A DNA stretch of 64,000 nucleotides from Rhizobium glycinendophyticum (GCF_006443685.1 NZ_VFYP01000002.1:372001-436000); one strand, 5' to 3'; counted from the first letter of the stretch, positions 1 to 9,469 are shown. Made by a program: numbers and translations. Notes: generated from the sequence alone by a model not told the origin.

Positions 1-239
1 ACAATGGCCAGGAGGACAGCACCGCGCCACATGGTCTTGAACTCACGCCTGTAAGCCAAAGTCGAGGTGATGTAGCCGGGAAACTGGATGACCGACGAAG
101 TCGCATTGGCTGAGATCGGAGGCAGTCCGGCCAAGGTGAGGGCACCGAAGGTAAGAAACGTCCCCCCGCCTGCGATCGCGTTGACAGCACCGGACAAGAA
201 CCCGGCGACGAACAGAATGGCGATCAGGGCAATGGACAT
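1..239 (-). CDS. TauE/SafE family membrane permease (N-terminal part)
   Basis: Reading the minus strand from an ATG at 239 gives 79 codons that run off the left edge of the window. The translation opens with a hydrophobic helix containing NAIAGGGTFLTF, followed by a second helix ending in SSVIQFPG. The small, glycine-rich first helix with this AGGG pattern is typical of TauE/SafE (sulfite/anion exporter) permeases. A longer open frame in this stretch lies in a different frame and is not coding. The substrate cannot be inferred. Only the N-terminus is present, so the full length is unknown. Confidence 0.75.
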   Translation of the reverse strand, partial: MSIALIAILFVAGFLSGAVNAIAGGGTFLTFGALTLAGLPPISANATSSVIQFPGYITSTLAYRREFKTMWRGAVLLAI

Positions 240-511
240 GTAGGCTTTGTCTCCAACATTGAGGCCGTCTTACGGAGAGCACCCTGCCCAGGACGGGCGC
301 AACGCCCTGTGCAGCAAGAGAAATTGCGTGACCAAGGGGTGACAAGCCGCCCGCCATAGTGTAATGGCGCCTTCGGACATGGGCACAAGCCCGTCTGCCA
401 AAACAAAGAACTGCGTATCCGCTCCAGCCTCTCGAGGCAAGATCCCAAGGCAATGACCCAAGGGATGATCGTTGAGCGCTCTGGCTGTTTCAGAAGAAAT
501 TGAGGTTAGAC

Positions 512-1048
512 ATGAACATCATTCAGCAGCTGGAAGCCGAACAGGCCGCCAAGATCGAAGCCAAGCGCAAACTTCCGGATTTCTCCCCGGGCGACACGCT
601 GCGCGTCAACGTCACCGTCAAGGAAGGCAACCGTACTCGCGTGCAGGCCTATGAAGGCGTTTGCATCGCTCGTTCGGGTGCCGGCATCAACGAGAGCTTC
701 ACGGTTCGCAAGATCTCCTACGGCGAAGGCGTCGAGCGCGTATTCCCGGTCTACTCGCCGCTCGTCGAAGGCGTCGAAATTGTCCGCCGCGGTAAGGTCC
801 GTCGCGCCAAGCTGTACTACCTGCGCGATCGTCGCGGTAAGTCGGCTCGTATCGTTGAGAACACCGGCACCCGCGCCCGCAAGCTGAACGACGCCGAACG
901 CGCCGCTGTTGCCGAAGAAAAGGCACGTCTGGAAGCTGAGAAGGTCGCAGCAGCACAGGCTCTGGCCGCCGAAAAGGCAGCAGCCGAAGCCGCTGAAAAG
1001 GCCGCTGCCGCAGAAGCCGCTGCCGCTGCAGAAACCTCGGCTGAATAA
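512..1048 (+). CDS. rplS: 50S ribosomal protein L19
   Basis: Structural protein of the large ribosomal subunit at the 30S/50S interface, 178 aa. The conserved L19 core fills about residues 1-125 and includes [25 protein letters not shown] and [14 protein letters not shown]. The remaining roughly 50 residues are an Ala/Glu/Lys-rich low-complexity, helix-prone tail, which makes it longer than the usual 115-120 aa bacterial L19. I start at ATG 512, preceded by GAGG six bases upstream, rather than at an in-frame TTG at 500, because the family begins MNIIQQLE. A strong intrinsic terminator follows, so the gene looks like the end of its transcript. Confidence 0.97.
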   Translation: MNIIQQLEAEQAAKIEAKRKLPDFSPGDTLRVNVTVKEGNRTRVQAYEGVCIARSGAGINESFTVRKISYGEGVERVFPVYSPLVEGVEIVRRGKVRRAKLYYLRDRRGKSARIVENTGTRARKLNDAERAAVAEEKARLEAEKVAAAQALAAEKAAAEAAEKAAAAEAAAAAETSAE

Positions 1049-1089
1049 GCTGATCTGGGCGGATCGTCCGCCCTTTCAAACTCTTTGCG

Positions 1090-1117
1090 AAGGCCCGGCT
1101 CTGTCCGGGCCTTTTGC
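1090..1117 (+). terminator. Rho-independent terminator of rplS
   Basis: The arms AAGGCCCGG (1090-1098) and CCGGGCCTT (1105-1113) form a perfect 9-bp GC-rich stem with a six-base loop and run straight into a T tract. It lies 42 bases after the rplS stop codon. Confidence 0.9.
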
Positions 1118-1151
1118 GTTTCTGTAAATAATGAGGATTTGAGGGTTTGCC

Positions 1152-1982
1152 TCAGAGGCTGACACTGATTGCTCCGCCGGCCACAATCAGGCAAGCCAGC
1201 AGCCGCCGGAGCGTCAAAGGCTCACCAAGGACGAGAGCCCCGATCAAGACGGCAAAGACCACGCTTGTTTCGCGCACCGCCGTAACAAGACCGGCCGGAG
1301 CATAAGCGTAGGCGACGACAACCAAACCATAGGCCAGCATGGCGACAACACCGCCACCGGCCGCCTTCCAGGTGGCCGGTGCACGCAGGTCGATGCTCAG
1401 CCCGCGACGGGTGACGATATAGGCGAGCGTGATCATGATACCGAAGAGAAAGAGCACCCAGAGCGCATAGGAAACCGGCTGGGCGACCAGCTTCACACCA
1501 CGGGAATCGACCGTGGAATAACAAGCGATGATCAACCCGGTGGTCAGCGCAAACAGGATCGATGAGGTCGCGGCCCGCGTCTTGCCCAGCGACAGGCTCA
1601 TGATGCCGGCCGCGATCAGCACCACGCCAAGCGTCTGGAACGGCCCGAGCACCTCACCAAAGAACAGAAAGCCTCCCAGCGTCACCAGGAGCGGTACGGT
1701 GCCACGCACGATCGGATAGACCTGGCCGAGTTCGCCATGGCGGTAAGCGGCCACCAGGAAGAGGCTGTAGCCGACCTGAAGGCAGGCGGAGAGCAGAATA
1801 TATGGCCAGGCCGGAGCAGCCGGAAACGGCAATGCGAAGAGAAAGGGTAGCGTGATGATGCTGCCGGCCAGACTCATGATGGTAATCGACCAGAGCCGGT
1901 CCGCACCCGTGCGCAAGAACGCATTCCAGCTGGCATGAAGAATAGCCGCGATCAGGGCTAAACAGACGGCAACGATACTCAC
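1152..1982 (-). CDS. EamA/DMT-superfamily inner-membrane transporter
   Basis: 276 aa, almost entirely hydrophobic, with about ten predicted membrane helices arranged as two EamA repeats (roughly residues 1-135 and 145-276). Family hallmarks include the early ASWNAFLR segment and the conserved second-repeat ending GALVLGEPLTLRRLLAC. DMT transporters export or import small metabolites (amino acids, nucleotide sugars, others); the substrate cannot be told here. The start is a GTG at 1982 with a poor Shine-Dalgarno, so it could shift slightly. It stands alone, convergent with rplS. Confidence 0.88.
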   Translation of the reverse strand: MSIVAVCLALIAAILHASWNAFLRTGADRLWSITIMSLAGSIITLPFLFALPFPAAPAWPYILLSACLQVGYSLFLVAAYRHGELGQVYPIVRGTVPLLVTLGGFLFFGEVLGPFQTLGVVLIAAGIMSLSLGKTRAATSSILFALTTGLIIACYSTVDSRGVKLVAQPVSYALWVLFLFGIMITLAYIVTRRGLSIDLRAPATWKAAGGGVVAMLAYGLVVVAYAYAPAGLVTAVRETSVVFAVLIGALVLGEPLTLRRLLACLIVAGGAISVSL

Positions 1983-2114
1983 GACCGCGACCTGCGGCAG
2001 GAAACAAGGCTGGTGCCTAATGACATGGAAAAAATCCGGAAGCGCAGCATGACAATTTTATGACAGCCCGACGATAGCGTCTTCCATCGCCGTTGCAATC
2101 CAGAGCAGCGTTAC

Positions 2115-2150
2115 ACGCAAAAAAGAAACCGCCCGCAACGAGGCGGGCGG
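2115..2150 (-). terminator. Rho-independent terminator of leuC
   Basis: On the minus strand a CCGCCCGC / GCGGGCGG stem with a short loop is followed by TTTCTTTTTT. It begins 28 bases after the leuC stop codon. Confidence 0.9.
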
Positions 2151-2178
2151 TCCGATGTCATTGGAAGCGGGAGGGAGC

Positions 2179-3588
2179 TTACTGCCAGTCGCGGATATCG
2201 ACGAAATGACCGGCAACGGCAGCAGCAGCAGCCATGGCGGGCGACACAAGATGGGTGCGGCCCTTGAAGCCTTGGCGGCCTTCGAAGTTACGGTTCGACG
2301 TGGAAGCGCAACGTTCACCCGGCTTCAGCCGGTCGTCGTTCATCGCGAGGCACATCGAGCAACCCGGCTCACGCCAGTCAAAGCCGGCTGCCTTGAAGAT
2401 CTTGTCCAGACCTTCGGCTTCCGCCTGTTCCTTGACGAGCCCGGAACCCGGCACGATCATCGCCGAGACAGTCGACGCAACGGTCTTGCCCTCGACGACC
2501 TTGGCCACTTCGCGCAAGTCTTCGATACGGCCATTGGTGCAGGAACCGATGAAGACGCGATCAACGGCGATATCGGTGATCTTGGTTCCGGGCGTCAGGC
2601 CCATATACTCAAGCGCACGCCACTTGGAGGTGCGCTTGTTCTCGTCCTGGATGTCATCCGGGTTAGGCACCACGCCCTGCACGGAGATGACGTCCTCCGG
2701 CGAAGAGCCCCAGGACACGATCGGCGGCAGCTTGGCGGCATCGAGCACGACGACACGATCATAGTGAGCGCCCTCGTCGGTATGCAGGGTCTTCCAGTAG
2801 GCAATCGCCTGCTCGAGCGCTTCCCCCTTCGGCGCGCGTGGCTTGCCCTTGATGTATTCAAAGGTCTTTTCATCAGGCGCGATCAGGCCAGCGCGCGCGC
2901 CTCCTTCGATCGTCATGTTGCAGATGGTCATGCGGCCTTCCATCGACAGCGCGCGGATTGCTTCGCCGGCAAACTCGATGACATGGCCGGTACCGCCGGC
3001 CGTACCGATCTCGCCGATGATCGCGAGAATGATGTCCTTGGCGGTGACATGGTCAGGCAGAACGCCGTCGACACGCACCAGCATGTTCTTGGCCTTCTTT
3101 TGGATCAGCGTCTGAGTGGCCAGCACATGCTCGACCTCGGAGGTGCCAATACCGTGCGCCAGCGCACCGAAAGCTCCGTGAGTCGATGTGTGGCTGTCAC
3201 CGCAGACGATGGTCATGCCCGGCAGCGTGAAGCCCTGTTCCGGGCCTACGATGTGCACAATGCCCTGGCGCTTGTCGGAGGCCGAGTAATATTCGACGCC
3301 AAATTCGGCTGCGTTATTGGCGAGCGCTTCGACCTGGATCCGGCTTTCCTCGTTCTTGATGCCGAGGTGGCGATCGGGCGAGGTCGGTACATTGTGGTCG
3401 ACAACGGCCAGCGTCTTCTGCGGCGCGCGCACTTTGCGGCCAGTCATGCGCAGCCCTTCAAAGGCCTGCGGTGACGTCACTTCATGGACGAGGTGGCGAT
3501 CGATATAGAGAAGACAGGTACCGTCATCTTGGCGGTCGACGACGTGGTCGTCCCAAATCTTGTCGTAAAGGGTGCGGGGTGCGCTCAT
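2179..3588 (-). CDS. leuC: 3-isopropylmalate dehydratase large subunit
   Basis: Together with LeuD it isomerises 2-isopropylmalate to 3-isopropylmalate in leucine biosynthesis, using a [4Fe-4S] cluster in the cytosol. It is 469 aa, the usual bacterial length. The aconitase-family motifs are present: [23 protein letters not shown], and the cluster cysteines in FIGSCTNGR (about residue 350) and GCSMCLAMN (about 410 and 413). The partner leuD lies about 40 kb away at 43.3 kb, a dispersed arrangement seen in rhizobia. It is a single-gene transcript with its own terminator. Confidence 0.98.
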   Translation of the reverse strand: MSAPRTLYDKIWDDHVVDRQDDGTCLLYIDRHLVHEVTSPQAFEGLRMTGRKVRAPQKTLAVVDHNVPTSPDRHLGIKNEESRIQVEALANNAAEFGVEYYSASDKRQGIVHIVGPEQGFTLPGMTIVCGDSHTSTHGAFGALAHGIGTSEVEHVLATQTLIQKKAKNMLVRVDGVLPDHVTAKDIILAIIGEIGTAGGTGHVIEFAGEAIRALSMEGRMTICNMTIEGGARAGLIAPDEKTFEYIKGKPRAPKGEALEQAIAYWKTLHTDEGAHYDRVVVLDAAKLPPIVSWGSSPEDVISVQGVVPNPDDIQDENKRTSKWRALEYMGLTPGTKITDIAVDRVFIGSCTNGRIEDLREVAKVVEGKTVASTVSAMIVPGSGLVKEQAEAEGLDKIFKAAGFDWREPGCSMCLAMNDDRLKPGERCASTSNRNFEGRQGFKGRTHLVSPAMAAAAAVAGHFVDIRDWQ

Positions 3589-3711
3589 GGGTGCGTTCCA
3601 TCCAGACTGAGGAAAAGGGGAAACTTCAATTTTTGAAAGTCAGGTCGATGCCGCAGTCGCGGCGGATCGCGATCAGCCTCGAAGGCTGGCGAGTGCGCCG
3701 GAAACGCGCGC

Positions 3712-3735
3712 AAAAAAGCGTGCCGGCAGACGCTT
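3712..3735 (-). terminator. Probable terminator of the amino-acid ABC operon
   Basis: On the minus strand AAGCGT (3735-3730) pairs with ACGCTT (3721-3716) around an 8-base loop and continues into a run of six Ts. It lies about 115 bases downstream of the permease stop at 3850 and upstream of leuC. Confidence 0.65.
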
Positions 3736-3849
3736 ATGGTCCTGCAGCACGATAAACTGGTTTCCGAGACATCCGAATTTCGATCCCATGGCGCGCTTCT
3801 TACCATTTCTCGTCGAAAACGGCAATTCGATTCGGATCAAACGATCGCG

Positions 3850-4680
3850 CTAGTCGTCGCGACGTGCCCCCCGCTGCCGCATGCGTCTTTCGAAGTTGCG
3901 AAGCAAGATCGACAGCCCGATGGTCAGGACCAGATAGACATAGGCCACAATCGAATAGGTTTCGAAGAAGCGGAAGGAGCCGGAGGCATAGACTTTGCCC
4001 ATCTGTGTAATGTCGGCAACACCGAGGACGGAAACCAGAGATGAGTCCTTCACCATTGCGACGAAATCATTCGACAACGGCGGGAAGATGACCCGGATGG
4101 CCTGCGGAAAGACCACGAGACGAAAGCGCTGACTGCGGCTGAGACCAAGTGCCTTCGCGGCCTCGATCTGCCCCTTGTCGATCGACTGGATGCCAGCCCG
4201 GAAGATCTCGGCAATAAAGGCCGAGTAACCGATCATCAAGGCGATGATCGCACGCCACATCAGAGAAACATCCCGCACGACCATGGGCTCGAAGAAACCG
4301 GCATGGATGAGCGGACTGGCGATCAGGTTAAACAGCGCAACAAAAGCCGGGGCTCCGACAAAAGCGATGTAGAACAGGAGAACCAGGATCGGGATCCCCC
4401 TGACGACTTCGACATAGAACCGCGCGGTCTGGCGAAGGACCAGGTGGTCCGACATGCCGAGCAGTGCGATGAGCAGGCCGAGCGCCGTCGCCAGCAGGAA
4501 TCCTATAAGCGTCACGAAGACGGTGACGCCGAGGCCTTTCACGACCGTGTTGAACACCTGGGCGTAGAGATCACTGAAGAAGATGACCAGACCGAGCGCA
4601 ACGGCCAACACGACGAAGGCGACCAGCCACCACGGCCGGTCGCCCTTTGGATCACCCTGGGGCAGAGTTTGAAACGCCAT
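3850..4680 (-). CDS. Polar amino-acid ABC transporter permease
   Basis: 276-aa inner-membrane permease of the His/Glu/Gln/Arg uptake family. The N-terminus has one helix (about residues 18-38) ahead of a MetI-like domain of about five helices. The EAA loop that docks the ATPase is visible as GQIEAAKALGLSRSQRFRLVVFPQAIR (mid C-terminal half; only part quoted matters: EAAKALGLS). It follows the binding-protein gene with a 37-base gap, so the two form an operon. No second permease and no ATPase gene is present on either side, so it must borrow an ATPase encoded elsewhere. Substrate unknown. Confidence 0.92.
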   Translation of the reverse strand: MAFQTLPQGDPKGDRPWWLVAFVVLAVALGLVIFFSDLYAQVFNTVVKGLGVTVFVTLIGFLLATALGLLIALLGMSDHLVLRQTARFYVEVVRGIPILVLLFYIAFVGAPAFVALFNLIASPLIHAGFFEPMVVRDVSLMWRAIIALMIGYSAFIAEIFRAGIQSIDKGQIEAAKALGLSRSQRFRLVVFPQAIRVIFPPLSNDFVAMVKDSSLVSVLGVADITQMGKVYASGSFRFFETYSIVAYVYLVLTIGLSILLRNFERRMRQRGARRDD

Positions 4681-4717
4681 CAGCCGCTGACCTTCGGGAC
4701 AGAGGCAACCAGGCCGC

Positions 4718-5515
4718 TCATTCGCCCATCTTGTAGTCGAGGAACCACTTCTTGTTCAGCGCGTCCAGCGTGCCATCGGCCTTCAGCGCTGCAATCGCCG
4801 CATTGACCGGCGCCACGAGGTCGGAGCCCTTCGGGAAGATGAAGCCGAAATCTTCCGTGCCGAGCGGCTCGCCGACGATCTTCAGAGCCCCGTTTGAGGC
4901 TGCTACATAGCCGTTTCCGGCCGTGCTGTCGGTGAGGACGAGATCGACGTCTCCGGCCTTCAGCGCTTGGACGGTTGCGCCAAAAGTCTCGAACAACTTG
5001 ATGCGTGGGTTCTGCTCATTGCCGTCGAGGACTTCATAGACAGCCGTATAGAACGGGCTCGTGCCCGGCTGCGCGCCGACGAGGCCGCTTTCGAGTGCGG
5101 CAAAGCTCTTCGCATCGGTGAAACGGCTCTCGTCACCGCGCACCAGCATCAGCTGTTGCGAACGCATGTAAGGGTCCGAGAAATCGACCTTCTCCTTGCG
5201 GTCTTCCTTGATGGTGATGCCAGTCATGCCGATGTTGTACTGGTTGTCCGAAACCGCCTGGATCATCGCATCCCACGAGGTGTTCTGATACTCCACCTTG
5301 AAGTTCAGTCGCTTGGCGATCTCATTCATCGCGTCGTATTCCCAGCCGATCTGCTGGCCGGTCTTCGGATCGACGAATTGCAGCGGCGGATAAGCATTCT
5401 CCGTCACGACGATGACCGATTTGCCGCCAAGGTCCGGCAGCGTTTCGGCATGGGCGGCAAAGGGCAGAAGCGCAAGGGTGGACAGACCGGCGAGCACAGC
5501 GCGGCGAAACAGCAT
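4718..5515 (-). CDS. Periplasmic amino-acid-binding protein of an ABC importer
   Basis: 265-aa SBP_bac_3-type solute receptor. An N-terminal signal peptide ([10 protein letters not shown] to AAHA, about 24 residues) targets it to the periplasm. Family signatures include [15 protein letters not shown] and the block [21 protein letters not shown], which covers the amino-acid-binding site region. I choose ATG 5515, which has GGAGA nine bases upstream, over an upstream ATG at 5539 that would add a non-signal extension. It is the promoter-proximal gene of a two-gene operon with the permease at 3850-4680. Confidence 0.93.
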   Translation of the reverse strand: MLFRRAVLAGLSTLALLPFAAHAETLPDLGGKSVIVVTENAYPPLQFVDPKTGQQIGWEYDAMNEIAKRLNFKVEYQNTSWDAMIQAVSDNQYNIGMTGITIKEDRKEKVDFSDPYMRSQQLMLVRGDESRFTDAKSFAALESGLVGAQPGTSPFYTAVYEVLDGNEQNPRIKLFETFGATVQALKAGDVDLVLTDSTAGNGYVAASNGALKIVGEPLGTEDFGFIFPKGSDLVAPVNAAIAALKADGTLDALNKKWFLDYKMGE

Positions 5516-5724
5516 GGAAATCTCCAAAATTTGTGGCATCTCAGAGTGTCACATCTTGTTCCCGGCTGGCAAGGGACCCGCACTGAGCGAACCAATGACT
5601 TCACAATACGACTGGCAAGGAGGGCGCTCGGCGCACTGCGCCTTCCGGGAGGGACCTGAGCCGATCAGACGCAGTTCGAAGAAATGCCAGCAGAAGCGAA
5701 ACAGCCCTTCGAACCGGTGATCAA

Positions 5725-6555
5725 TCAGAAGGCGGCCGTCTTCGGGTCAGGGCCGATGCGGGCACCTGCGTCGTCGAGGCCGTTCAGCACGCTTAGGTCG
5801 TCATCAGCGAGCTCAAAATCGAAGACGTTGAAGTTTTCTGCGATGCGCGCCGGTGTCACCGACTTCGGGATGACGATCAGGCCGTTGTCGATATGCCAGC
5901 GGATGATCACTTGCGCCGGTGTGCGGCCAATGCGGCCCGCTATCTTCGCGATCTCAGGATGGTTGAGCAGCTTGCCCTGGCCAAGCGGGCTCCAGGATTG
6001 GGTCGCGATCTTGTACTTCTCATGAAAAGCGCGCGCCTCTCGCTGCTGGAAGTCCGGATGCAGCTCGATCTGGTTGAGAACAGGGACGACACCCGTCTCG
6101 CCCACAATTCGCTCGATATGCTCGGGATAGAAGTTGGACACACCGATCGACTTTGCCCGTCCCTCCTCCCGGAGTTTGACGAAGGCCTTCCAGGTATCGA
6201 CGAATAGGCCACGGTGAGCGGACGGCCAGTGAATGAGGTAGAGGTCAACATAGTCGGTGCCGAGGCGCTTCAGGCTGGCGTCGAAGGCCTTCAGGGTCTG
6301 ATCGTAACCCTGATCATTGTTCCACAGCTTCGTGGTCAGAAAGATGTCCCGGCGGTCGAGGCCTGATCCACGGATACCCTCGCCGACACCCTCTTCGTTC
6401 TCGTAGACGGCGGCTGTGTCGACGTGACGATATCCGACGTCGAGAGCTGCTTTGACGGCGGGCGCCGCCTCGTCATTTGGGGTCTGCCAGACGCCCAGTC
6501 CGACCTGGGGGATCGTCTTGCCGTCGTTCAGGGTGATGATGGATTGATCGGTCAT
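5725..6555 (-). CDS. Aldo/keto reductase (2,5-diketo-D-gluconate reductase-like)
   Basis: 276-aa NADPH-dependent oxidoreductase with the AKR TIM-barrel. The catalytic tetrad is visible: Asp and Tyr in YRHVDTAAVYENEE (about residues 46-60), Lys in FLTTKLWN, and His in DLYLIHWP. The C-terminal cofactor-binding segment VIPKSVTPARIAENF is also intact. The start at 6555 has GGAG just upstream; a further in-frame ATG at 6597 lacks family support. Such enzymes reduce aldehydes, methylglyoxal or keto-sugars; the physiological substrate is unknown. It appears monocistronic. Confidence 0.92.
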   Translation of the reverse strand: MTDQSIITLNDGKTIPQVGLGVWQTPNDEAAPAVKAALDVGYRHVDTAAVYENEEGVGEGIRGSGLDRRDIFLTTKLWNNDQGYDQTLKAFDASLKRLGTDYVDLYLIHWPSAHRGLFVDTWKAFVKLREEGRAKSIGVSNFYPEHIERIVGETGVVPVLNQIELHPDFQQREARAFHEKYKIATQSWSPLGQGKLLNHPEIAKIAGRIGRTPAQVIIRWHIDNGLIVIPKSVTPARIAENFNVFDFELADDDLSVLNGLDDAGARIGPDPKTAAF

Positions 6556-6708
6556 GGGAGAAGCTCCGGAAAATTGAATGATACGCCGGCAGGCCAAGCG
6601 CCGTGGAATTGCGGACAGGCTGCAAAGGTGGGGCTGGCACTGTTCCTATAGGTAGGCCGGATGCCCCGCATTGAAAGACGTGAACGTCCAGATTTAGCAT
6701 CAGCTCTG

Positions 6709-7266
6709 TCAGAGAACCTGCAACCGCGTGCCAGGACCAAGATGCGGCAACAGGCGTTTCATGTCCTGTGGGCTGATGGCGACACACCCCTCCGTCGGTG
6801 CGTAATCCTCGCGCGCAATATGAAAGAAGATCGCCGACCCGCAGCCGCGTTTGCGCATGCGCATATTCCAATCCATCACGACACAGACATCGTAAAGCCG
6901 ATCCTGACGCTTGAGCGTCTCGTGACCTGCGGTGAAGGGAGCGATGACCGGTCGATTGTAGCTTGGATGACTGGGCGCGTCACACCAGAGCATGGTCGCG
7001 CGAATAGGCACAAGGGGAAGCCTCGTTTGCAACGGTGTCTTCCTGTCACTGCGGAAATAGGCAAACCGAAGCGGCATGATTGCAATGGGCGTGGCGCCAT
7101 CCCCCTCCCGCTTGCGGCTCGTTCGACCGCTTCGCCCAATCGCTGCGGGAATGCGAAGGCATCCTGCTTGTAAGATCGCACGGCTTCGAGAGAGCGGGGT
7201 CGGTCGCACCAAAATTCGCGTGATCGCTTTTCCTTGTTTCGTTGCGCTTCGCAGTCGAATGCTCAC
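6709..7266 (-). CDS. YkuD-domain L,D-transpeptidase family protein
   Basis: About 185 aa. The N-terminal half carries the pattern AIGRSG...KREGDGATP seen in stand-alone YkuD/ErfK-type proteins (COG3786 group). The C-terminal half holds the catalytic signature: His in IFFHIAR and the nucleophile Cys in TEGCVAIS, followed by DMKRLL. L,D-transpeptidases make 3-3 cross-links or attach proteins to peptidoglycan; this short form has no obvious signal peptide, so its compartment is uncertain. The start is uncertain: GTG 7266 gives the longest frame, while TTG/GTG codons near 7206-7209 are alternatives. Confidence 0.75.
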   Translation of the reverse strand: MSIRLRSATKQGKAITRILVRPTPLSRSRAILQAGCLRIPAAIGRSGRTSRKREGDGATPIAIMPLRFAYFRSDRKTPLQTRLPLVPIRATMLWCDAPSHPSYNRPVIAPFTAGHETLKRQDRLYDVCVVMDWNMRMRKRGCGSAIFFHIAREDYAPTEGCVAISPQDMKRLLPHLGPGTRLQVL

Positions 7267-7388
7267 GAGATTTTGCCTTGTTCGTGAAGAATGTTGTATT
7301 CATAGGGCTTCAATGCCTGCCACGCAGGCTTACATGGCCTTCGTTAAAGCGACAAGCTTCGGTAAGGATCACTCTGGAAGGAAGACGA

Positions 7389-8072
7389 ATGACGACGCGG
7401 ACCATTCTGCTGGTGGATGACGACGATGATCTGAGGCAGATCCTGGTCGAGCAGCTTTCGCTCTATGAGGAGTTCTCGCTGCTCCAGGAAAGCAACGCGA
7501 CCCGGGCCATGCAGACGGCAAAGGCTGCTCAAGTTGACCTGATGATCATGGATGTCGGTCTGCCGGACATGGACGGTCGCGAAGCGGTGAAGCTGCTGCG
7601 CAAGGGCGGCTTCAAGTCGCCCGTGATCATGCTGACGGGCCACGATACCGATTCCGATACCATCCTCGGCCTGGAAGCCGGGGCCAACGATTATGTCACC
7701 AAGCCGTTCAAATTCGCCGTGCTTCTTGCCCGCATCCGCGCCCAGTTGCGCCAATACGAGCAGAGCGAGGACGCGACCTTTGGAGTAGGCCCTTATCTGT
7801 TCAAGCCGAGCCAGAAGCTGCTGACGACCGAGGACGGCAAGAAGATCCGCCTGACCGAGAAGGAATCGGCCATCATCCGTTATCTCTACCGGGCCGGACA
7901 AAAAGTGGTCACCCGCGACATCCTGCTGGAAGAAGTGTGGGGCTACAATTCCGGCGTCACGACACACACCTTGGAAACCCATGTCTACCGGCTTCGCCAG
8001 AAAATCGAGCGCGACCCTTCCAACGCCGAAATCTTGGTGACGGAGAACGGTGGCTACAAGATCGTCCCCTGA
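7389..8072 (+). CDS. OmpR/PhoB-family response regulator (orphan)
   Basis: 227-aa two-component transcription regulator. The receiver domain (about 1-120) has the acidic cluster VDDDDDL, the phospho-acceptor Asp55 in MDVGLPDMDG, Thr in MLTGHD and Lys in DYVTKPF. The C-terminal winged helix (about 130-227) ends with HTLETHVYRLRQKIE and ENGGYKI. GGAAGGAAG directly precedes ATG 7389; a longer in-frame extension starting at 7242 lacks family similarity. No histidine kinase gene is adjacent. The next gene is a cyclic-nucleotide-binding-domain protein in the same direction. Confidence 0.93.
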   Translation: MTTRTILLVDDDDDLRQILVEQLSLYEEFSLLQESNATRAMQTAKAAQVDLMIMDVGLPDMDGREAVKLLRKGGFKSPVIMLTGHDTDSDTILGLEAGANDYVTKPFKFAVLLARIRAQLRQYEQSEDATFGVGPYLFKPSQKLLTTEDGKKIRLTEKESAIIRYLYRAGQKVVTRDILLEEVWGYNSGVTTHTLETHVYRLRQKIERDPSNAEILVTENGGYKIVP

Positions 8073-8199
8073 CGGTTCGAGACAGGTAGCGACAGACGGG
8101 GATGAGACTGGCCTGAGGGTCGTCTCCATCCTCGTTTTGCGTTAGGAGTGACCACACGCTAGGCGTGGACACCGGCTAGGCGACGAAAAGGGGACTTTC

Positions 8200-8658
8200 A
8201 TGGCTCTCAGCGACGACATCGAGCTTCTGTCGGCAGTGCCGCTCTTTTCCGGGCTGGACGCCGATCAGATCCGGCTGATCGCCTTCGGCGCAGAGCACCG
8301 GCCGATCAGCGCCGGCCAGGCACTGTTCAGGGAAAAAGCGCCAGCGGAATGCGCCTATGTCGTGGTGCGGGGCAAGCTCGATTTGTACGTCATTGGCCGG
8401 GACGGCACTCAGACGCTTGAGACGAGCGTCGGCCCGGGTGTGATGCTGTCCGAACTGGCACTGGTCACCATGGTGGAACGCAAGTTCACGGCTGTGGCCG
8501 CAGACGATGTAGATGTTATCCGCATCACCCGCTCACTCTTCCACCGTCTGCTCGAGGAATATCCCGCCATGGCGCGGCATGTCGAAACCCGGATCCGCAA
8601 AACTCTGGGGGACCTGATGGAAGGCTCCGCCTCTCTCGCCCCGAGATTTGCTGAATAG
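8200..8658 (+). CDS. Stand-alone cyclic-nucleotide-binding domain protein
   Basis: 152 aa consisting of one CNB/Crp N-terminal beta-roll (LFSGLDADQIRLIAF, then AYVVVRGKLDLYV, then LSELALVTMVERKFTAVA) and a C-terminal helix; there is no helix-turn-helix. The phosphate-binding cassette is only partly canonical (LSELALV in place of GExALL), so ligand binding is doubtful. It may act as a protein-interaction or sensory module. It has a good Shine-Dalgarno (AAGGGGA) and sits 127 bases after the orphan response regulator, suggesting but not proving a functional link. It is convergent with xth with a 4-base gap. Confidence 0.85.
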   Translation: MALSDDIELLSAVPLFSGLDADQIRLIAFGAEHRPISAGQALFREKAPAECAYVVVRGKLDLYVIGRDGTQTLETSVGPGVMLSELALVTMVERKFTAVAADDVDVIRITRSLFHRLLEEYPAMARHVETRIRKTLGDLMEGSASLAPRFAE

Positions 8659-8662
8659 CGGG

Positions 8663-9469
8663 CTATGGAGCGTCGAAAAAGGCTGTGACCGGGACATGAT
8701 CAGAAGGCTGCGCCCAGCCCCGTGCTTCCTTGAGGACCTCGATCCGGGACAGAAGCGGGGCGAGATCGGCTGACGACCAGATATGGTCGAGGCGGCGTCC
8801 CCGATCGGCGGCGGCCCAGTCTTTGGCGCGATAGCTCCACCACGTATAAAGTTTGTCCGACGCGGGTACATGCTGCCGCATGACATCCACCCATGCACCG
8901 CGACGCATCACCTCCATCAAGCCATCGGTTTCCACGGGTGTATGGCTGACGATCTTCAACATCTGTTTATGCGACCACACGTCGTGTTCTAGCGGTGCGA
9001 TGTTCAGATCACCGACGAGGATCGCGGCCGTGCCCGGCTCGGCGTCTGCTGACAGAGCTTTCATTTCCTCGACGAAATCGAGCTTATGACCAAACTTCGG
9101 ATTGATCTCGCGATTGGGCTCATCGCCGCCGGCCGGTACGTAGAAGTTGTGAAGGCGAATGCGCCGCCCCGCCCATTCGAAGACGGCGGAAATATGCCGA
9201 CTGTCCCCCATGCCGCAGTAATCCTGGCGATGATCTTCGGTCAGCGGCAGCTTCGAGCAGATCGCCACGCCGTGATAGCCCTTCTGGCCGTGGATCACGA
9301 TATTGGAATAGCCTAGGGCTGCTATGTGCTCAGACGGGAACTGATCGTTCTGGCACTTGATTTCCTGCAGGCACAGGATGTCCGGGTTATGCTGACGAAG
9401 GAAGTCCTCGACGATCGGGAGGCGCAGCCGCACCGAATTGATATTCCAGGTTGTAATCGCAAGGGTCAT
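8663..9469 (-). CDS. xth: Exodeoxyribonuclease III
   Basis: 268-aa AP endonuclease/3'-5' exonuclease of base-excision repair, ExoIII-type EEP fold. Visible active-site motifs: the N-terminal TWNINSVRLRL, catalytic Glu in LCLQEIKCQ, Tyr in HNFYVPAGGDEP, Asp/Asn in LVGDLNIAP, and the final Asp/His pair in QPSDHVPV. Full length for the family. It is transcribed alone and converges on the CNB gene. Confidence 0.95.
   Translation of the reverse strand: MTLAITTWNINSVRLRLPIVEDFLRQHNPDILCLQEIKCQNDQFPSEHIAALGYSNIVIHGQKGYHGVAICSKLPLTEDHRQDYCGMGDSRHISAVFEWAGRRIRLHNFYVPAGGDEPNREINPKFGHKLDFVEEMKALSADAEPGTAAILVGDLNIAPLEHDVWSHKQMLKIVSHTPVETDGLMEVMRRGAWVDVMRQHVPASDKLYTWWSYRAKDWAAADRGRRLDHIWSSADLAPLLSRIEVLKEARGWAQPSDHVPVTAFFDAP

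Noticed and set aside
2155..3474. 439-codon plus-strand open frame
   Set aside because: Antisense to leuC, whose catalytic motifs are intact; the antisense translation has no domain pattern.
3586..3806. Leader-peptide frame upstream of leuC
   Set aside because: The short frames on the minus strand lack a run of leucine codons, so there is no support for leucine attenuation.
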